Under the pieces are notes generated by a model that worked only from the letters and a program-made list of their open reading frames with translations, did not search any database and was not told the origin of the DNA. The position numbers and the translations under genes were made by a program. DNA of 64,000 bases from contig NC_063156.1 of assembly GCF_020921035.1 (NCBI RefSeq), forward strand, positions 10,490,501 through 10,554,500, written 5' to 3'. Source of the DNA: Rhodamnia argentea. Lineage: Eukaryota; Streptophyta; Magnoliopsida; Myrtales; Myrtaceae. Of this stretch, positions 1-11,358 are shown piece by piece (position 1 is the stretch's first letter; every line of letters begins with the position of its first letter).

Positions 1-66
1 TAAAAAATAATTAGATAAATAGCTTCGATTAGAGCCTTTTTTTTTTACATCTATTATGCTTCCAAT

Positions 67-805
67 GCCTAGTACCCCGAAAGAACTTCTGAATTTAACT
101 CTTATCCTAATTTTACCTTTTTTTTTCTTATAAGAAACGTCCAACTTTATGTGCAATCTCAATTCTACCCTAATTTTTTTTTGTCTCATAAAAACCTTCA
201 ACTTTATGTTAGTATCAATTCTACCCTAGTTTTTATTTTGTCGCCTAAAAAAACTTAGTTTTAAGCCTAGTTTCAATTTTACTCTTAAATTTTTGTCTCA
301 TAAAAGACCACCAACTTCTACTTGAATCCTAAATTTGCCTTCATTACCCTCTATCAAAATCGCCCTTAATGATTTTGTGCTCGATCGTCGATCTCTCGTG
401 CTTGGAATGTTCTGTCTCTCGCAGTCGAAGAGCTCACACTAAGGACTCTTGAATAGCTCGCGCTTGGGAGTTTTCCATTTCTCGGTTGTCAATGAGAAAT
501 TTTGGATGGAGGGTTAATGGGGGCAGATTTGTGATTCAAAATAAAAAGTTATGAGTCTATAAAGATTTTAGGGTAAAATTGGGATTAGACAATAAAATTC
601 GGACATGACCTAAAGTTTGGAGTTTTTCATAGGACAAAAAATAGTTTAGAGTAAATTGGGACATGACCTATAGTTGAGAGTTTCTTATAGGACAAAATGA
701 TATTTGGATAGAATTGGAGCTGGACCTCAAGTTGGAGGTTTTTTATGAGACAAAAAGTAGAATTAAGACAAGTGCAAAAGTTGGAGTTTTTTAGGATATT
801 GGGCC
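67..805. repeat. AT-rich foldback (inverted-repeat) element
   Basis: The left part repeats the theme of short AT-rich blocks meaning roughly 'caattctaccctaa' and 'tctcataaaa', and the right part carries their reverse complements such as 'ggacatgacctaaagtttgg', ending in 'ggatattgggcc'. The same right edge ends the element at 12387-13202, and the left part recurs at about 52130-52265 upstream of K13. It therefore looks like a non-coding foldback or MITE-like element. I see no transposase. A clear target-site duplication was not found here, so the edges are approximate. Confidence 0.5.
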
Positions 806-812
806 GAGGTTT

Positions 813-1116
813 TTTTTTTTTTTAAAAAAGGGCTAGTCGGGGATCTTCGTTGAAAATAATACAGAAAGATCATTCATGCTAAATTTCAAAATGTAAAGGA
901 AAGCAAGCTTCCTCTGGTATTGTTGATTCTTATTTTGGTTGTCACTTTCTCTCCATTTGAAATCATCTCTTTCTCACACGGTGATCGCTTTTGGCGTGTG
1001 AATAAAAGGCTGAGGTGTCGGATGAGTTTCATGGAGCTATCTTCGCACTCCAAAGTCTTCCCTTGAGCGGCTTCGGGAATGAATTAGTGCTGAAGAGGAA
1101 TTGGGATTTGTTAAAG
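813..1116 (+). promoter_or_regulatory. 5' flank and leader of K1
   Basis: This stretch leads into the K1 start codon. Its last 90 bases ('ctccaaagtcttcc', 'gagcggcttcggg', 'ttaaagatggtg') match the leader of K10 at about 38525-38610 and not the leader shared by K4, K9, K14 and K15. The array thus has at least two leader types. No convincing TATA box was picked out. Confidence 0.4.
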
Positions 1117-2307
1117 ATGGTGTTCAATCTCAGATCCTTCAGTTTCACCGAGTCCATCGAAGATGATCCCCCATCACCTCCTAAAAGCTTCTCTCTAAAA
1201 GAGCTCCGAGTTGTGACACACGACTTTAGCAGAGACAACGTCTTGGCCGCAGGTGGATTTGGAAAGGTTTCCCAGGGGCGCTTGGCTGATGGTTCTCTTA
1301 TGGCGGTAAAAAGAGCTCGCACAGTCGATCAATGTAGCAAAGAGCAGTTCGAAACAGAAGTTCAAGTGGGTCGCTCAGTTTCAACGCACCCAAATGTGCT
1401 AAGGTTGAGGGGCTTTTGCAGGACCAAGAAAGAGCTTTTACTAGTGTATCCCTTGATGATCAACAACAGCCTACCTTACAATCTTCTAGAGAGACCGGAT
1501 CGGTGTGCCCGACCTCTCGATTGGACCAGTCGCAAGCGAATAGCCTTGGAGGCAGCAAGGGGGCTCGCTCACCTTCACACTCAAGGTGACATCAAGATCA
1601 TGCATCCCTACATCTGCGCGGCAAGTGTACTGCCGAATGTGCAATTCGAGGCCATGATAGGGAGTTTCTGCACTGCCGTGATCATGCATGAGAGGAATGC
1701 TGGGAAAGGGACTATCGAGTGGCGCACGCGCACGCCAAGACGTGGCACAGGAATCTCATTCTCCTCCCCATTAGAAGAAAATTCAGCTGATTCTGGCTTC
1801 GATTCTCAAATCTATCATCGCTACAAAAATGTTTATGTGGACACCATCGCCTGCGGCATAGTTGGGTTTACTGCCTCCAAGTACTCCTACACATGAAAGT
1901 GCACGCTGAAAAATGATGTCTTCGCATATGGGAAAATGCTTCTCAAGGTCATCTCGGGACAACCGATTTTTTATTTTTTCCCCTGAGGTACCCGATGGCG
2001 AAGCTTCTGGTTAGAGGATCGGGTTAGAAAGCACATGAATGAAGGCCAGCTGGGAAGGGTGATCGATCCCAATTTGCTGGGGAACTTTGTGGAAGAAAAA
2101 GCAGAGCGACTAGCCCGATTGGCATTGTTGTGTACACACAAGGATCCATCTGTTCGACCAGAGATGTCGGAAGTGGGTCAAATGCTTGAAAGCCAATTTC
2201 TTCAATGTGATACTAGTTCAAGGAGTAGTTGGAGTCAAAGTGAGTATGACTCAACTCCATAGTACTCTTTCCCTCCTTCTCCTTCTCCTCAGGGGATTGC
2301 TCCATGA
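1117..2307 (+). pseudogene. K1, SERK-like cytoplasmic kinase pseudogene
   Basis: A 397-codon frame runs from ATG 1117 to TGA 2305-2307 without a frameshift but with three premature stops: TGA at 1894-1896 (a GGA glycine codon in the other copies), TGA at 1984-1986 and TAG at 2260-2262 (TAC tyrosine elsewhere). The start is set by homology at the MVFNL motif, although the frame stays open upstream to 1015. The N-lobe is well preserved (AAGGFGKV glycine loop, MAVK lysine), but the catalytic loop reads MHPYICAAS instead of HRD and the DFG position reads SFC, so it was already a pseudokinase before the stops. The activation-segment insertion and the tail beginning SSRSSWSQSE are present. It could still be transcribed. 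Confidence 0.85.
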
Positions 2308-3260
2308 CTGGCATGTCAATGCTACATCTTCACCGTTGCCTTTTACCTTCAATAACGAGTTCAGCTTATGTGTCTCTTCTTGAACTCTACATGTTCCTCT
2401 TCACTTTCATTTGGTGATAAGTACACCATGAGTACCATAACTTGTGTACAGCGTTCACTTGAGTGCCATAACTTTTAAAACGTCACTTAGGTGCCACAAC
2501 TTTAAAAAATCGTTCACTTAAGTGCCATGTCGAAATAAAATCGTTCACTTGAGTGCTACACCAACTTTTCTGGCGAGTCACATCAACTTTTCCGGCGTCC
2601 ACGTTAGCATGGCACTCAAGTGAATGATTTTTGAAAGTTATGGCACTTAAGTGAACGTTTTAAAAATTATAGCACTCAAGTGAACGCCGTACAAAAATTA
2701 TGGCATTTCTAGTGTACTTTTCTCTTTTCATTTGTATGATCTTTCTATAATACTTTCCTCCAATGCAATGACTGCTATCTTATTGTAGGCTCTAGTTGGC
2801 ACTTTTAAAATCGGTATACACTTTCCACAATTTACACCTACACGGGCCATTCTGCGGAATCTCCATTTCGTCTTAATTTAGTAGATTATCTCCTAATGGC
2901 AAGAGGCAATGACCAGAGTGCCGACATTATTAGCCTTAACCTCATTCAAAAAATCAAGAGATGCATAGTACGATTCTTTGCATCTACACCTCTCTCGAGC
3001 TTTCACTAGCTATCACCGAGTTGGGAAATGAGGATCTCAATGCTAAATGTCGTGTTTTGCAAACGGATCGTGCACTCGTGAGTGGTTTTAATGACGCATT
3101 TAATTGTGTGGTTGTGCATTGCAACCGATTTTAAAAGATGAGGGACATTGTCAGTTCGAGATTTTTGTGGGATGATAATTACTTTGTGGTAAATGTATAA
3201 TGGGTACCAAGTTAGAATTTTTTATGGCATGAATCCCCAAATTTAATCGATTCGACACGG
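2308..3260 (+). repeat. Duplicated 3' flank of the kinase unit (K1)
   Basis: This DNA recurs, diverged, behind several kinase copies (about 17020-18087, 30401-31147, 36330-37700, 52373-52954 and 55101-55350). Shared landmarks are 'gtcaatgctacatc' just after the stop, 'attgtgtggttgtgcatt' and 'cattgcaaccgattttaaaagat'. It marks the unit of tandem duplication. No gene is supported in it. A MITE sits at 2414-2725. Confidence 0.6.
2414..2725. mobile_element. Mutator-like MITE with 9-bp target duplication
   Basis: A 312-bp non-coding element with long terminal inverted repeats: the left end 'aagtacaccatgagtacc' pairs with the reverse complement of the right end, and the arms share 'gttcacttgagtgc'. 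It is flanked by the direct repeat TTTCATTTG at 2405-2413 and 2726-2734, and the flanking K1 3' DNA reads through cleanly if the element and one repeat are removed. A 9-bp duplication is typical of Mutator-type insertion. The superfamily is inferred from that length only. Confidence 0.75.
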
Positions 3261-3965
3261 TGTTGAAGTTTGTTTGGATGAATCTTCACATTAGATAGAT
3301 GTGCTATATCTTGAGCAAGCAAGAAAAAAACATGCATAACTCATTCAATGATGGAATAAAAAATTCAACGTTTTAGCTGCAACTGGAAAAGATGTTGAGT
3401 GGATTAGAAATTTGTTGTTAGACATCAAGTAATGGCCTAATTCTATGCCTCCTATTTCTATTCATTGTGACGGTCAGGCTACATTGGTGAGAGCTTATAG
3501 TAGCAGTTATAACGGAAAGTCTAGACATATTAGCTTGAGGCATGAGTACATGAGATAATTGATTCAAGATGATACCATAACAATTGTCTACGTGAGGTCA
3601 AGCAAGAATTTGACCGATCCCTTTACAAAGCCTCTACCAAGAGAGATGGTAAATGTGGTCTCAAAAGAAATGAGGCTGAAACCCTTTGGTTAAAATCACT
3701 AGTAATGGTAATTCGACCTAATACTAGCATATTACTAGTTATAAGATTTAATGGGTAAAAACAAGTTACTGAAAATGATTTTTTGATACTAACATTAGCC
3801 CGAACATGGGAAGTCGGTATCGTCTTTACGTTTTAGAGGTTGAATTATATTCTTAATGAAGTATAATAAAGAAATGTAATGTGTTTATTAGTAATAAAAA
3901 CAGACGGTAGATATTTCACCTATATGAGCTAGGAAGTAGTGCCGTTTCTTTTGAAAGTTAGGGTT
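3261..3965 (+). mobile_element. Ty1/Copia fossil (end of pol, RNase H)
   Basis: A fossil of a Ty1/Copia retrotransposon. It begins with an LTR-like start (tgttgaagtttgtttg) directly after CACGG at 3256-3260 and then carries decayed sequence of the C-terminal RNase H part of pol, related to 18178-18519. The element is broken with several breaks, most of the interior is missing, and the right part is cut off by the repeat starting near 3966. The related fossil at 18088-19900 sits at the same relative place in another unit, so the insertion is older than the duplication of these units. Confidence 0.7.
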
Positions 3966-5168
3966 CTCGTAACGCACCGAAATTTCGACGTATGTAAAAT
4001 AACTGGATTCGATAAATTTTAATAATAAATTTCAGCCTGGTAAATAATATTGGATTTTCCGAGGATTAAGGGACAATGAATTGGATTATCCCAAGACGTT
4101 GGTCAGAGAAAGTTAAGCCCGGGTTGTCGAGCCGTCACGTCATAGTACCGAAACCCTTCGTGCCCAAGCCTAGCCTTAACTGAACCCTAGATGTGAATGT
4201 ACCAAAATGCCCTCGATCGATTGTGCAAAATGACTAACTTGCCCTCATTTATCAAGCTACCAAATTGCCCTCGGATATTATACAAGTAAAATAAAAATAT
4301 TTATGAGGAAGAGACTTATGGGCCCACTCCATCAAATCACTCTCTCTCTCTCTCTCTCTCTCTCTACCTCTTTTGCTCGGCTGGCCACCACATCACCGGT
4401 ACCACCACCTCCTCTCACCGCTGGCTGCCCTCACCGTCACTTCCACCACCCGCCTTCGTTGCCGCGCCACGCTGTCTCTATCCCCCCCTCCCCCCAATGC
4501 CTCGTCGAGCTCGGCCCAGCCCCGCACGTCCGAGACCCCGCTTTTGTGTAAGTCGAGCCCCATTGCCCGCTAGACCCATCGAGACCGCGGGCTACTGTTG
4601 CTGTTGCCACCTGTTGAGCTCGCTCGGTCGTCGCCCGCCGTGTGCCCGAGCTCCATCGAACCCCGTGACCCTCAATCGACTCGCGAGACTCGCTCGCCCT
4701 CTATTGCCGTGAGCCACTAGCCCTATGCGCCGTTGCCACGGGAGCCCCGGCCAAGCCGAGAGCCCCAACCGTGCCGACCCACCACCAGCCATCAACCGCC
4801 CTTGTTGAGAGCCACCCGAGGACCTCCGTGTGTAGTACTCGAGTTGCCGCAAGACCGTGACCCACGCACCCCCGTACGCCTGTGAGCTTTGTTTGCTGCC
4901 ATGCCCGAGTCGTCACCATCGTTGTTGCCATCGAGTGGCCACCGACATTGTCATCGACCGTCGTTAGTTTGTGAGTTAACCCATAATCTGATTAGGATGT
5001 TAATTACGTTTATGAGATAGATTAATTAGTGTTAATCGTGGATTATTTAGTTAACCGTGATTGGGTTAGGTTAGTGACTATGGTTAGGTTAGTTGACTGC
5101 GGTTAATTTAGTTAACTCTGATTAGTTAAGGTTAACCTGGGTTACTTTATTTTAATCGTTATCGGAAT
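3966..5168. repeat. Unclassified repeat, interrupted by a solo LTR
   Basis: The sequence starts abruptly at 'cgtaacgcaccgaaatttcg' and has a (CT)n microsatellite at about 4340-4374, a GC-rich C/G-skewed block at about 4380-4960, and a 'gttaattagtt'-type repetitive stretch at 4970-5160. The last theme continues after the solo LTR at 6994-7150, so the solo LTR was inserted into this older repeat. The edges look like those of an LTR element, but I see no coding part and cannot classify it. The open frames in the GC-rich block look like composition artefacts. Confidence 0.4.
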
Positions 5169-6993
5169 TGTAATATATGGGCCCTTAAGTCCGGCCCATT
5201 ATTTTATCAAATAAAACCAAAACCCTTATTCCTAAAGCCCGAGCCCAGCCACAACTCTTTCTTACGCAATAAGTGGTGCGAGCGTGGGTAAAAGAAAAAG
5301 AACAAGTGTGAAATCCAGCGGAGAAAACGAAGTTCACTCGTGGAGAAGGGGAAAGAGAGGAGAGAGAAATTTTACGCGTACACGATCCGACGTCCCGACA
5401 AGCCGAATCAACTTCGAATTGCAACGTCGAGTAAGTCTTCAAGCCTATCATTCGTCTAATTGGAAAAGTTTTCGGTATTCGGGTTTGAATTCGAAGTTTT
5501 GTTAAATTCGAATAACTTTGAATCACGAAGTCAGATTTTTTAGTTGGAGTTATGGGATTTCGCAGAATTGGTGGATTATAGTGTTGTAGAGAAGTCACAG
5601 TTTTGCCGGAGCAAAATTTAAGAGCTTCGGCGCGAGCTACGTGTTGTGGACAATTGGAAGACTAGCTTTGGGTGACCGATTTGCTAGTGCAAGGAGTTAT
5701 TTTGTTAGCGATTAGAATTAGTTTAGCCGATTCGCAGTTAATGTAGTGTTGCACTCGTTTGACGTTATTTCTCGCTTATCCGATAGGAATACAAGTGCGT
5801 TGGCTCGAGTAACAATCCTAAGTTGGTTTTTTGCTTTCTCGGGTGAGTGGTGCTATTTCTTCTTTGAAATTGTGAAATCATTTCTTGAAAATGAAAAGGA
5901 TTAGACATATTACTGCAAAATGTGTTTTGTTGAAAGGTAAAACCGATGTTTATAGCATATTTGATACATAAAATTCTAGATCGAGCATTTACTACTTTTT
6001 GGTTCTTATTAATTGGTTTGAGAAACGTTTTATGTAAGACGTTTCAAAATGTTACGGGCTTATGAGATGAGTTCCGAAATGGTGTTTGATGAACGGAGTT
6101 GAGAAATGTTGTACATTTCAAGTTTGTGAAGCCTTTTTGTGAAAGAATTACAAAAAAGCTCTTCGACATTTTAGTATGTTTATGAAAAGTTACATGTATT
6201 GAATTGTGAAATGGCTTATGAAATGCTTTGTGTTTAAAGAAGTGGATTGTAAAAGGTGATATAATTCTATTGGTAAATCGATTTGTGATATCGATTATAG
6301 TTTTGGATTGTGTATTTTGGAGGATGCTGATTGGGTGCTCAATATCACTGTGAACCCAGAGGATAGGTTTGTAGGTATGCGCATAATAGTTTAGGATATC
6401 CTTATGGACTGGGCTATCAGCATTATAGGTGGAAACCTTGCCAATGGGAGAATCTTGGTCGCCGTGTCATGGGGCATTATGCGTGATCATGGTTAGATAT
6501 TTGAGCACGAATTTGATCAATGGAATGGACCATTGGCATGTGATTGGAGTTTAGTTGATGGAATGGACCATCGACGTGTGTTATGATGGAGATTAATCAA
6601 TGGACTCGACCATTGATATTTGAATTGTGACAATGGTTTATATGAGTATTTATGAGCTATATGAACTTTCTTGAAATTAAACAACCTATACTTGATTTGA
6701 TATATATGTTATATCTTGGTTTTGGATCATGAATTTCTGGTATGCTTTTGTAAATATGCATAGTGGGTGCTCGATCTACTTAAAAGAGATATGCACTACT
6801 CTCTGAGCTGTGGTTGCCCACCCCTCTTTCCTTCCAATCTTTTTCAGGTTTTTCAGCTAGCGACGAATAGAGTGAGAGCGTTCTATACGAGAACCTTTGG
6901 AATTGATACCTTTGGGGCGGTCTATGGTTACGCCCTTCGAGTGGAAGGACGGCCGTGCCATCCCTCTTTTTTGCTAGGAATTGGGATGTGACA
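5169..6993 (+). mobile_element. Solo LTR (probably Ty3/Gypsy)
   Basis: A 1.8-kb solo LTR that begins TGTAATATATGG and ends GGGATGTGACA, framed by the 5-bp direct repeat GGAAT at 5164-5168 and 6994-6998. It shares its start, its end and internal landmarks ('gagctgtggttgc', 'ggacggccgtg') with the solo LTR at 26777-28644. No internal region remains, as expected from recombination between the two LTRs. Assignment to Ty3/Gypsy is inference from length and general form. The intact end repeats suggest moderate age, but the two LTRs are well diverged from each other. Confidence 0.8.
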
Positions 6994-7987
6994 GGAATAA
7001 TAAATTGAGATCGGATTAGCTAATTATTGTTGAGCTAATTAACTGAGGTGGACCTAATTAATTACAGTCGGGTCAACTAATTAAGACGAGTTAATTAATT
7101 ACAGTTATGCTAATTAACCTTGGTCAAAATAATTAATTATTATTGGGTGATTGTCCGGTGATTTCTATATGCCGTGATTTTGTGTGTGTGTGTGGATATG
7201 ACGATTAATCACCCTTATTGGAAGGCAAAGTTCGATGGATAATGTATATTCATGTGACCGTGTGTGAATCGCCCATTGTATTTTAAGCATGAAAAACGGC
7301 ATTGAGCCGAGTTTTGGAAAACAATTTCTATCGCTTCAAATAATAAGTCAATATTAAATGTTTTCATTAATGACAACAGTTTATGTCTAATCATTTTGTG
7401 GACGATGAAAATATTTTTCTTATTCATTTTCGTAAGAGATAAAAAAGATCTTTTTAGAAAAATATTTTTCAAATCGTTCATTTCACGAGAAACGAACTAG
7501 CTGCAGTAGACTGTTGTTTCCTATGAGATTCCTATCTTTATAGAAAGTCCGACCAACGACGAAAGGGACTACTTCTTGGGTTTTTCCTGATAATGACTGC
7601 AACATGGTTATTCTGTTAGTTCATAATGGTTACTTGGAATTGAAAGATCGACCGGCTTTACACTAGAGTATTTGAATTGATTTACAAAGTTGCGCGGCAA
7701 TCTATTACTGGAATATATGCATACACTCAATACAAAGTCTCACTGCTGAGATGCGCATGCGAGTAGTTTCAGTCAAAGTAATTTCCACGTTGGAGAATTT
7801 GTGTGGTGGACAGTAGTTGATATATCTTTAGGTGCGTTTATTTCACTAAAAACTTCGTGACGACGAAAGTAATTTCCATAAAAATCATTCTCAAGGCAAA
7901 ATAATTAGTGTTCATTTTTGGTGGTTCAGGAAAAATGATTTCCATCTTGCTAGAGAACTTTTCCTAATTCCTTCGAATAAACCTATG
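6994..7987. other. Intergenic, AT-rich, repeat debris
   Basis: The first 200 bases continue the repeat that the solo LTR interrupts ('ttaattaattacag' themes). Positions about 7300-7495 and 7831-7986 resemble MITE arms seen at 21988-22236 (gtttcacg or tttattcac ends with 'aatatttttc'). A short (gt)n run lies near 7179. No gene is supported. Confidence 0.4.
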
Positions 7988-8790
7988 AGAAATGGAAGTT
8001 TCAAGCGGGTTTCTGTGCATCCAAACGAGCTTTTGCAGAACAGAGGACGAGCTTTTACTGGTCTATCCTCCTTGCCTAGCTTATGATCTTAGAGAGAGAC
8101 CGATCGGCCGAGCGGCCGAGCCCACGGGGGCAGCAAAAGGGATTGCGGTCCTGCATGATCCAGGTTAGGCTAAGATCGTGCATTGGGACATTTGTGTAAC
8201 AATCTGGAGGCTGTGATTGGAAATTTTGGATTGGCAATGATCATGCATGAGAGGAACATGGAGGATGGGGACTATTGAATGGCACACCCCGAAGCGCCTC
8301 ATGGGATTCTTGTCCTCTGGCCGAGGAGAAGATTCTTTAGATGCTGACTGTTGTTCTCAAACCTATCAAGATGTTTATGTCAGCAAACTCAACACCATTG
8401 CCTGTGGCAGAACGGGTTTATTGCGCTGGTGCACCTCCACACAGGAAATTGCAGACTGTATGATGTTCTCGGCTACCGGAACATGCTTCCAGTGCTCATC
8501 TCTGGACAGCAAACCTTCAACCTTGATCAGCTACAGGGTTAGCAGATGGATGAAGGAGAATGAATTGGAGAGAGTGATCCATCCACCAATTTGCTCTTGG
8601 AACAATGCAAAAGGAGCAGAGGAACTAGTCCGAATGGATTGTTGTGTTCGGCTTGCAGTCCATCTGTCCGTGCCGAGATGTCTGGGGTGGTTAAAATGCT
8701 AGAAAAATCTAGTCCATGGGCGGGATCCTAATAGCAGTCGATTCGAGTCCTTCACTGGAGATCACTCCATGAGTGGCACTGCACGCTAAC
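7988..8790 (+). pseudogene. K2, decayed SERK-like kinase fragment
   Basis: Homology to the kinase family starts in the N-lobe just before the 'gtgcatccaaacgagc' region and runs to the tail, in several frames. Recognisable pieces are the 'ctggtctatcc' hinge region, a DFG-region segment that reads as EAVIGNFGLAMIMHER, and the activation-segment insertion. The glycine loop, start codon and much of the C-lobe are lost or scrambled. The NFG at the DFG site is an intermediate between the DFG of K7 and the NFW of K10 and K15. This is the oldest-looking large copy in the array. Confidence 0.75.
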
Positions 8791-9357
8791 GCTATACATC
8801 TGCAAACTGCATCACCACCGTCTTTAACGCTCAATAAGGAGGTCAGATTCTAGCCTTCTACGTTTCCCATACCCTGAATTTCACTATCTTCCTTTCCACT
8901 TATCTTTCGTGATATTTTTCTGCAATACCTTTCTCCGCCGATCTTTTGCGATTACTTAGCGCATGCTTTGTGGAATGGAAAGGAGGAAAATGCAACCCAA
9001 CAAAATTGGTGGACCCAAAAGAAAAGGACTCCCTCGGCCTCAGAAGATTGGTCCAATAAGCCGATGCTCATCTCCTTTGGCCGCTCTTTTTAGCTTTTCT
9101 CATTTTCCCTTTTTCTGATCAAGACTTAGAACCAAGACGACCCCACCATCCCTTATTATTGCTGGAGTCAAGTCAACACAGCAAGTCGTCTGCCAGAAAC
9201 AAAGAGAAGTGGAGCCAGTTTCCTGGCAATTTCAGGCATCAACTCTCTTCCTTTTTCTATAGGTGGGAAGAATACAATTAGAAAAGGAGACTATCTGCGA
9301 GGCATAAGTCACAGAAACACCTTCAGCAAACTAAGCAGAAATACGGAGAGACGAATA
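8791..9357. other. Intergenic region between K2 and the DUF247 gene
   Basis: The first 100 bases are a diverged kinase 3' flank. The remainder must hold the promoter and 5' leader of the DUF247 gene, but no motif stands out clearly enough to call. No other gene is seen. Confidence 0.35.
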
Positions 9358-10749
9358 ATGCCCAGAAAGTCTGAAGCTCGCCGCAGCCAAACCGCCAGGA
9401 GCGGTAGTTCTTCTCATCATGTGGTCGATGTCGAAATGGCCGATGGAAGTAGCGCGAGATCAGCCGACGGCATAGGTTTCTGCATCTTTAGAGTGCCTCA
9501 AAGCTTGTCCGATATCAATCAGGTGGCGTACCAGCCTAACACGGTCCCGATCGGCCCCTACCACCACAGAAAGCCACAGTTTCAGAAGATTCAAGAGCAC
9601 AAGCGGCGATTCTCCATCGATCTGCTCAATCGAACAAACCAAAGGAGGGATAAGCTAAAGCACTTCATCGAGGCTTTGAAACCAAGGGAGGAGAAGGTGA
9701 GAAAGTGTTATTCCGAGGCCTTAGCTTTCGACGGCGATGAGCTCATCGAGATGATGGTCCTTGATGGTTGCTTCATCATTGAGCTATTCTGCAAGTACCA
9801 CCGAAAATTGCCGGGCCACACCGATCCGGGGCAGGACCCCTTATTGACCGAGCCCTGGGTGTTGCCTTACATCATGCGGGATCTCGCTAAACTCGAGAAC
9901 CAGATTCCTTGGTTCATTCTTAAAGATCTGTTCGATCTGACGCTGGGGTGCTGGAATGAGAGCCATCCTTCTCTGTCCGATCTCGCCTTGAGTTTCTTCA
10001 ACCGCACGGTTCAAAGACCCAAGGATGTCTTGAAGAAGTACCCAGATTGGGATGGAGAACATCTGCTTAATTTCCTCCGTTTTACTAACAACCCAGATTC
10101 TTCAGAGACAAAACAGAGACCCAATAAATTCCTTCGCCTAATCCAGCCCGCGAGCAAGCTCCACCAGGCAGGCATTAAGTTCAAGCCAACCCATCGTGAA
10201 AGCTTCATGGACATAAAGTTCAACAACGGTGTCCTGGAAATTCCAGTATTAAAGTTCGATGACTTCATGAGTTCTCTGTTCCTCAATTTCATTGCGTTTG
10301 AGCAGTGCCACAGGGGCTCCTCCAAGCATGTCACGACTTATGCCACTTTCATGGCTTGCCTCCTTAACACACCGGCAGATGCCGGGTTACTGTGCGACCG
10401 CAAGATCATTGAGAGATATTTTGGGACGGATGAGAGGATTGCCCATTTCTTCAGCAACATCGGGAAAGACGTCGTGTTTGATATCCACAATAACTACTTA
10501 TGCCAGGTGTTTGAGGATGTGAACAAGTATAACGAGAAGGACTGGCGAGTGCATTGGGCCAGCTTCAAGAACACTTACTTCAGCACACGTTGGTCCCTCA
10601 TATCAGCTGTAGCAGCATTCATGCTTCTTGCTCTCGCGACAATTCAGTCTTTCTTTGCTGTGTATGCTTTTTACCGGCCTCCCAATTCCAGTCAGATGAC
10701 GTTTAATGTATGTAAATCATCTTCTGCTCATAGTTGTTGGTCACTATAA
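9358..10749 (+). CDS. DUF247 (UPF0481) membrane-anchored protein
   Basis: A single open frame of 463 codons. After a basic, Ser-rich leader (residues 1-40) comes the DUF247 domain, from the CIFRVPQSL segment near residue 41 through SIGPYHH-type VPIGPYHH near 62, the MMVLDGCFIIELF block near 131 and LENQIPWFIL near 180, to about residue 405. A hydrophobic helix at about 413-437 should be a C-terminal membrane anchor, the usual family arrangement. The molecular function of DUF247 proteins is unknown; members act as self-incompatibility determinants in grasses. A possible 3' intron from GTATGT at 10708 to the AG at 10842-10843 would replace the last codons by a short exon with its stop at 10859-10861, giving 455 residues. 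This is the only non-kinase host gene here and shows no visible damage. Confidence 0.88.
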   Translation: MPRKSEARRSQTARSGSSSHHVVDVEMADGSSARSADGIGFCIFRVPQSLSDINQVAYQPNTVPIGPYHHRKPQFQKIQEHKRRFSIDLLNRTNQRRDKLKHFIEALKPREEKVRKCYSEALAFDGDELIEMMVLDGCFIIELFCKYHRKLPGHTDPGQDPLLTEPWVLPYIMRDLAKLENQIPWFILKDLFDLTLGCWNESHPSLSDLALSFFNRTVQRPKDVLKKYPDWDGEHLLNFLRFTNNPDSSETKQRPNKFLRLIQPASKLHQAGIKFKPTHRESFMDIKFNNGVLEIPVLKFDDFMSSLFLNFIAFEQCHRGSSKHVTTYATFMACLLNTPADAGLLCDRKIIERYFGTDERIAHFFSNIGKDVVFDIHNNYLCQVFEDVNKYNEKDWRVHWASFKNTYFSTRWSLISAVAAFMLLALATIQSFFAVYAFYRPPNSSQMTFNVCKSSSAHSCWSL

Positions 10750-10861
10750 CATATTTCCGACCTCTTTCCTGATTTCTATCATTTGTAATGTTAACCCTGC
10801 ATATTCATTTTGAACGAGTTTTGGCATTCTGCTTGTAATTCAGTTTAGGAGACTAGAATGA

Positions 10862-11191
10862 GTTGCAGCTCAATGACTTGCTTTTACATCACCAAGCAAA
10901 GTAAGCATTTAGTTTCTGGAATGGATAGCAGAATTTGAGTAATTACTACAATGTCTTCGTATAAACATGTGAAAACTCTGCATTAGCTTTCTATAATCCT
11001 GCGTCTATCAAACAATAAGTATATCTGTGCGACTGTTAAGTCATCAAGATATAAGATTTGAACTTATTGGAACAAAAGCACTTCGTTTCTTGAGGCAGAA
11101 GGAAATCTAGACTTAAACTGGTGACGGAGGAGAAAGAGGAGTTCACCGAAACATTTTGGAGGTGAACTGAGAAGAGGAGTTCCCCTCGAAG
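10862..11191. other. Intergenic region, DUF247 3' side
   Basis: Probable 3' untranslated and intergenic DNA. No repeat or gene could be recognised until the leader-like sequence just before K3. Confidence 0.3.
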
Positions 11192-11358
11192 ATGGTGTTC
11201 AATATCTGTCCGACCCGAGATGTCAGAAGGTGGTTATGATGATCGAAAGCCAAATGCTTGGGCAGGATCCTAGCAGCGGGAGCGATTGGAGTGGAGGCGA
11301 GTGTGATTCAACTCCTTACTATCCCTTCCCTCCTCCTCTCTCGATGGATATATGCTAA
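11192..11358 (+). pseudogene. K3, internally deleted kinase remnant
   Basis: The family start (atggtgttcaat) is joined directly to the 3' part of the kinase gene beginning at the segment that encodes SVRPEMS in other copies, so about 1 kb of gene is missing. The junction has only a few shared bases (atct). The tail region is readable, ending near a TAA at 11356-11358, but in a different frame from the ATG. This is a deletion derivative, not a small gene. Confidence 0.8.

Noticed and set aside
1015-1116. 34-codon extension upstream of the K1 ATG
   Set aside because: The matching leader of K10 is not coding, and the family start at MVFNL is shared by all copies.
4303-4931. Overlapping open frames on both strands in the GC-rich block
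   Set aside because: Pro/Arg/Ser-rich composition in all frames, no domain, inside a repeat; composition artefact.
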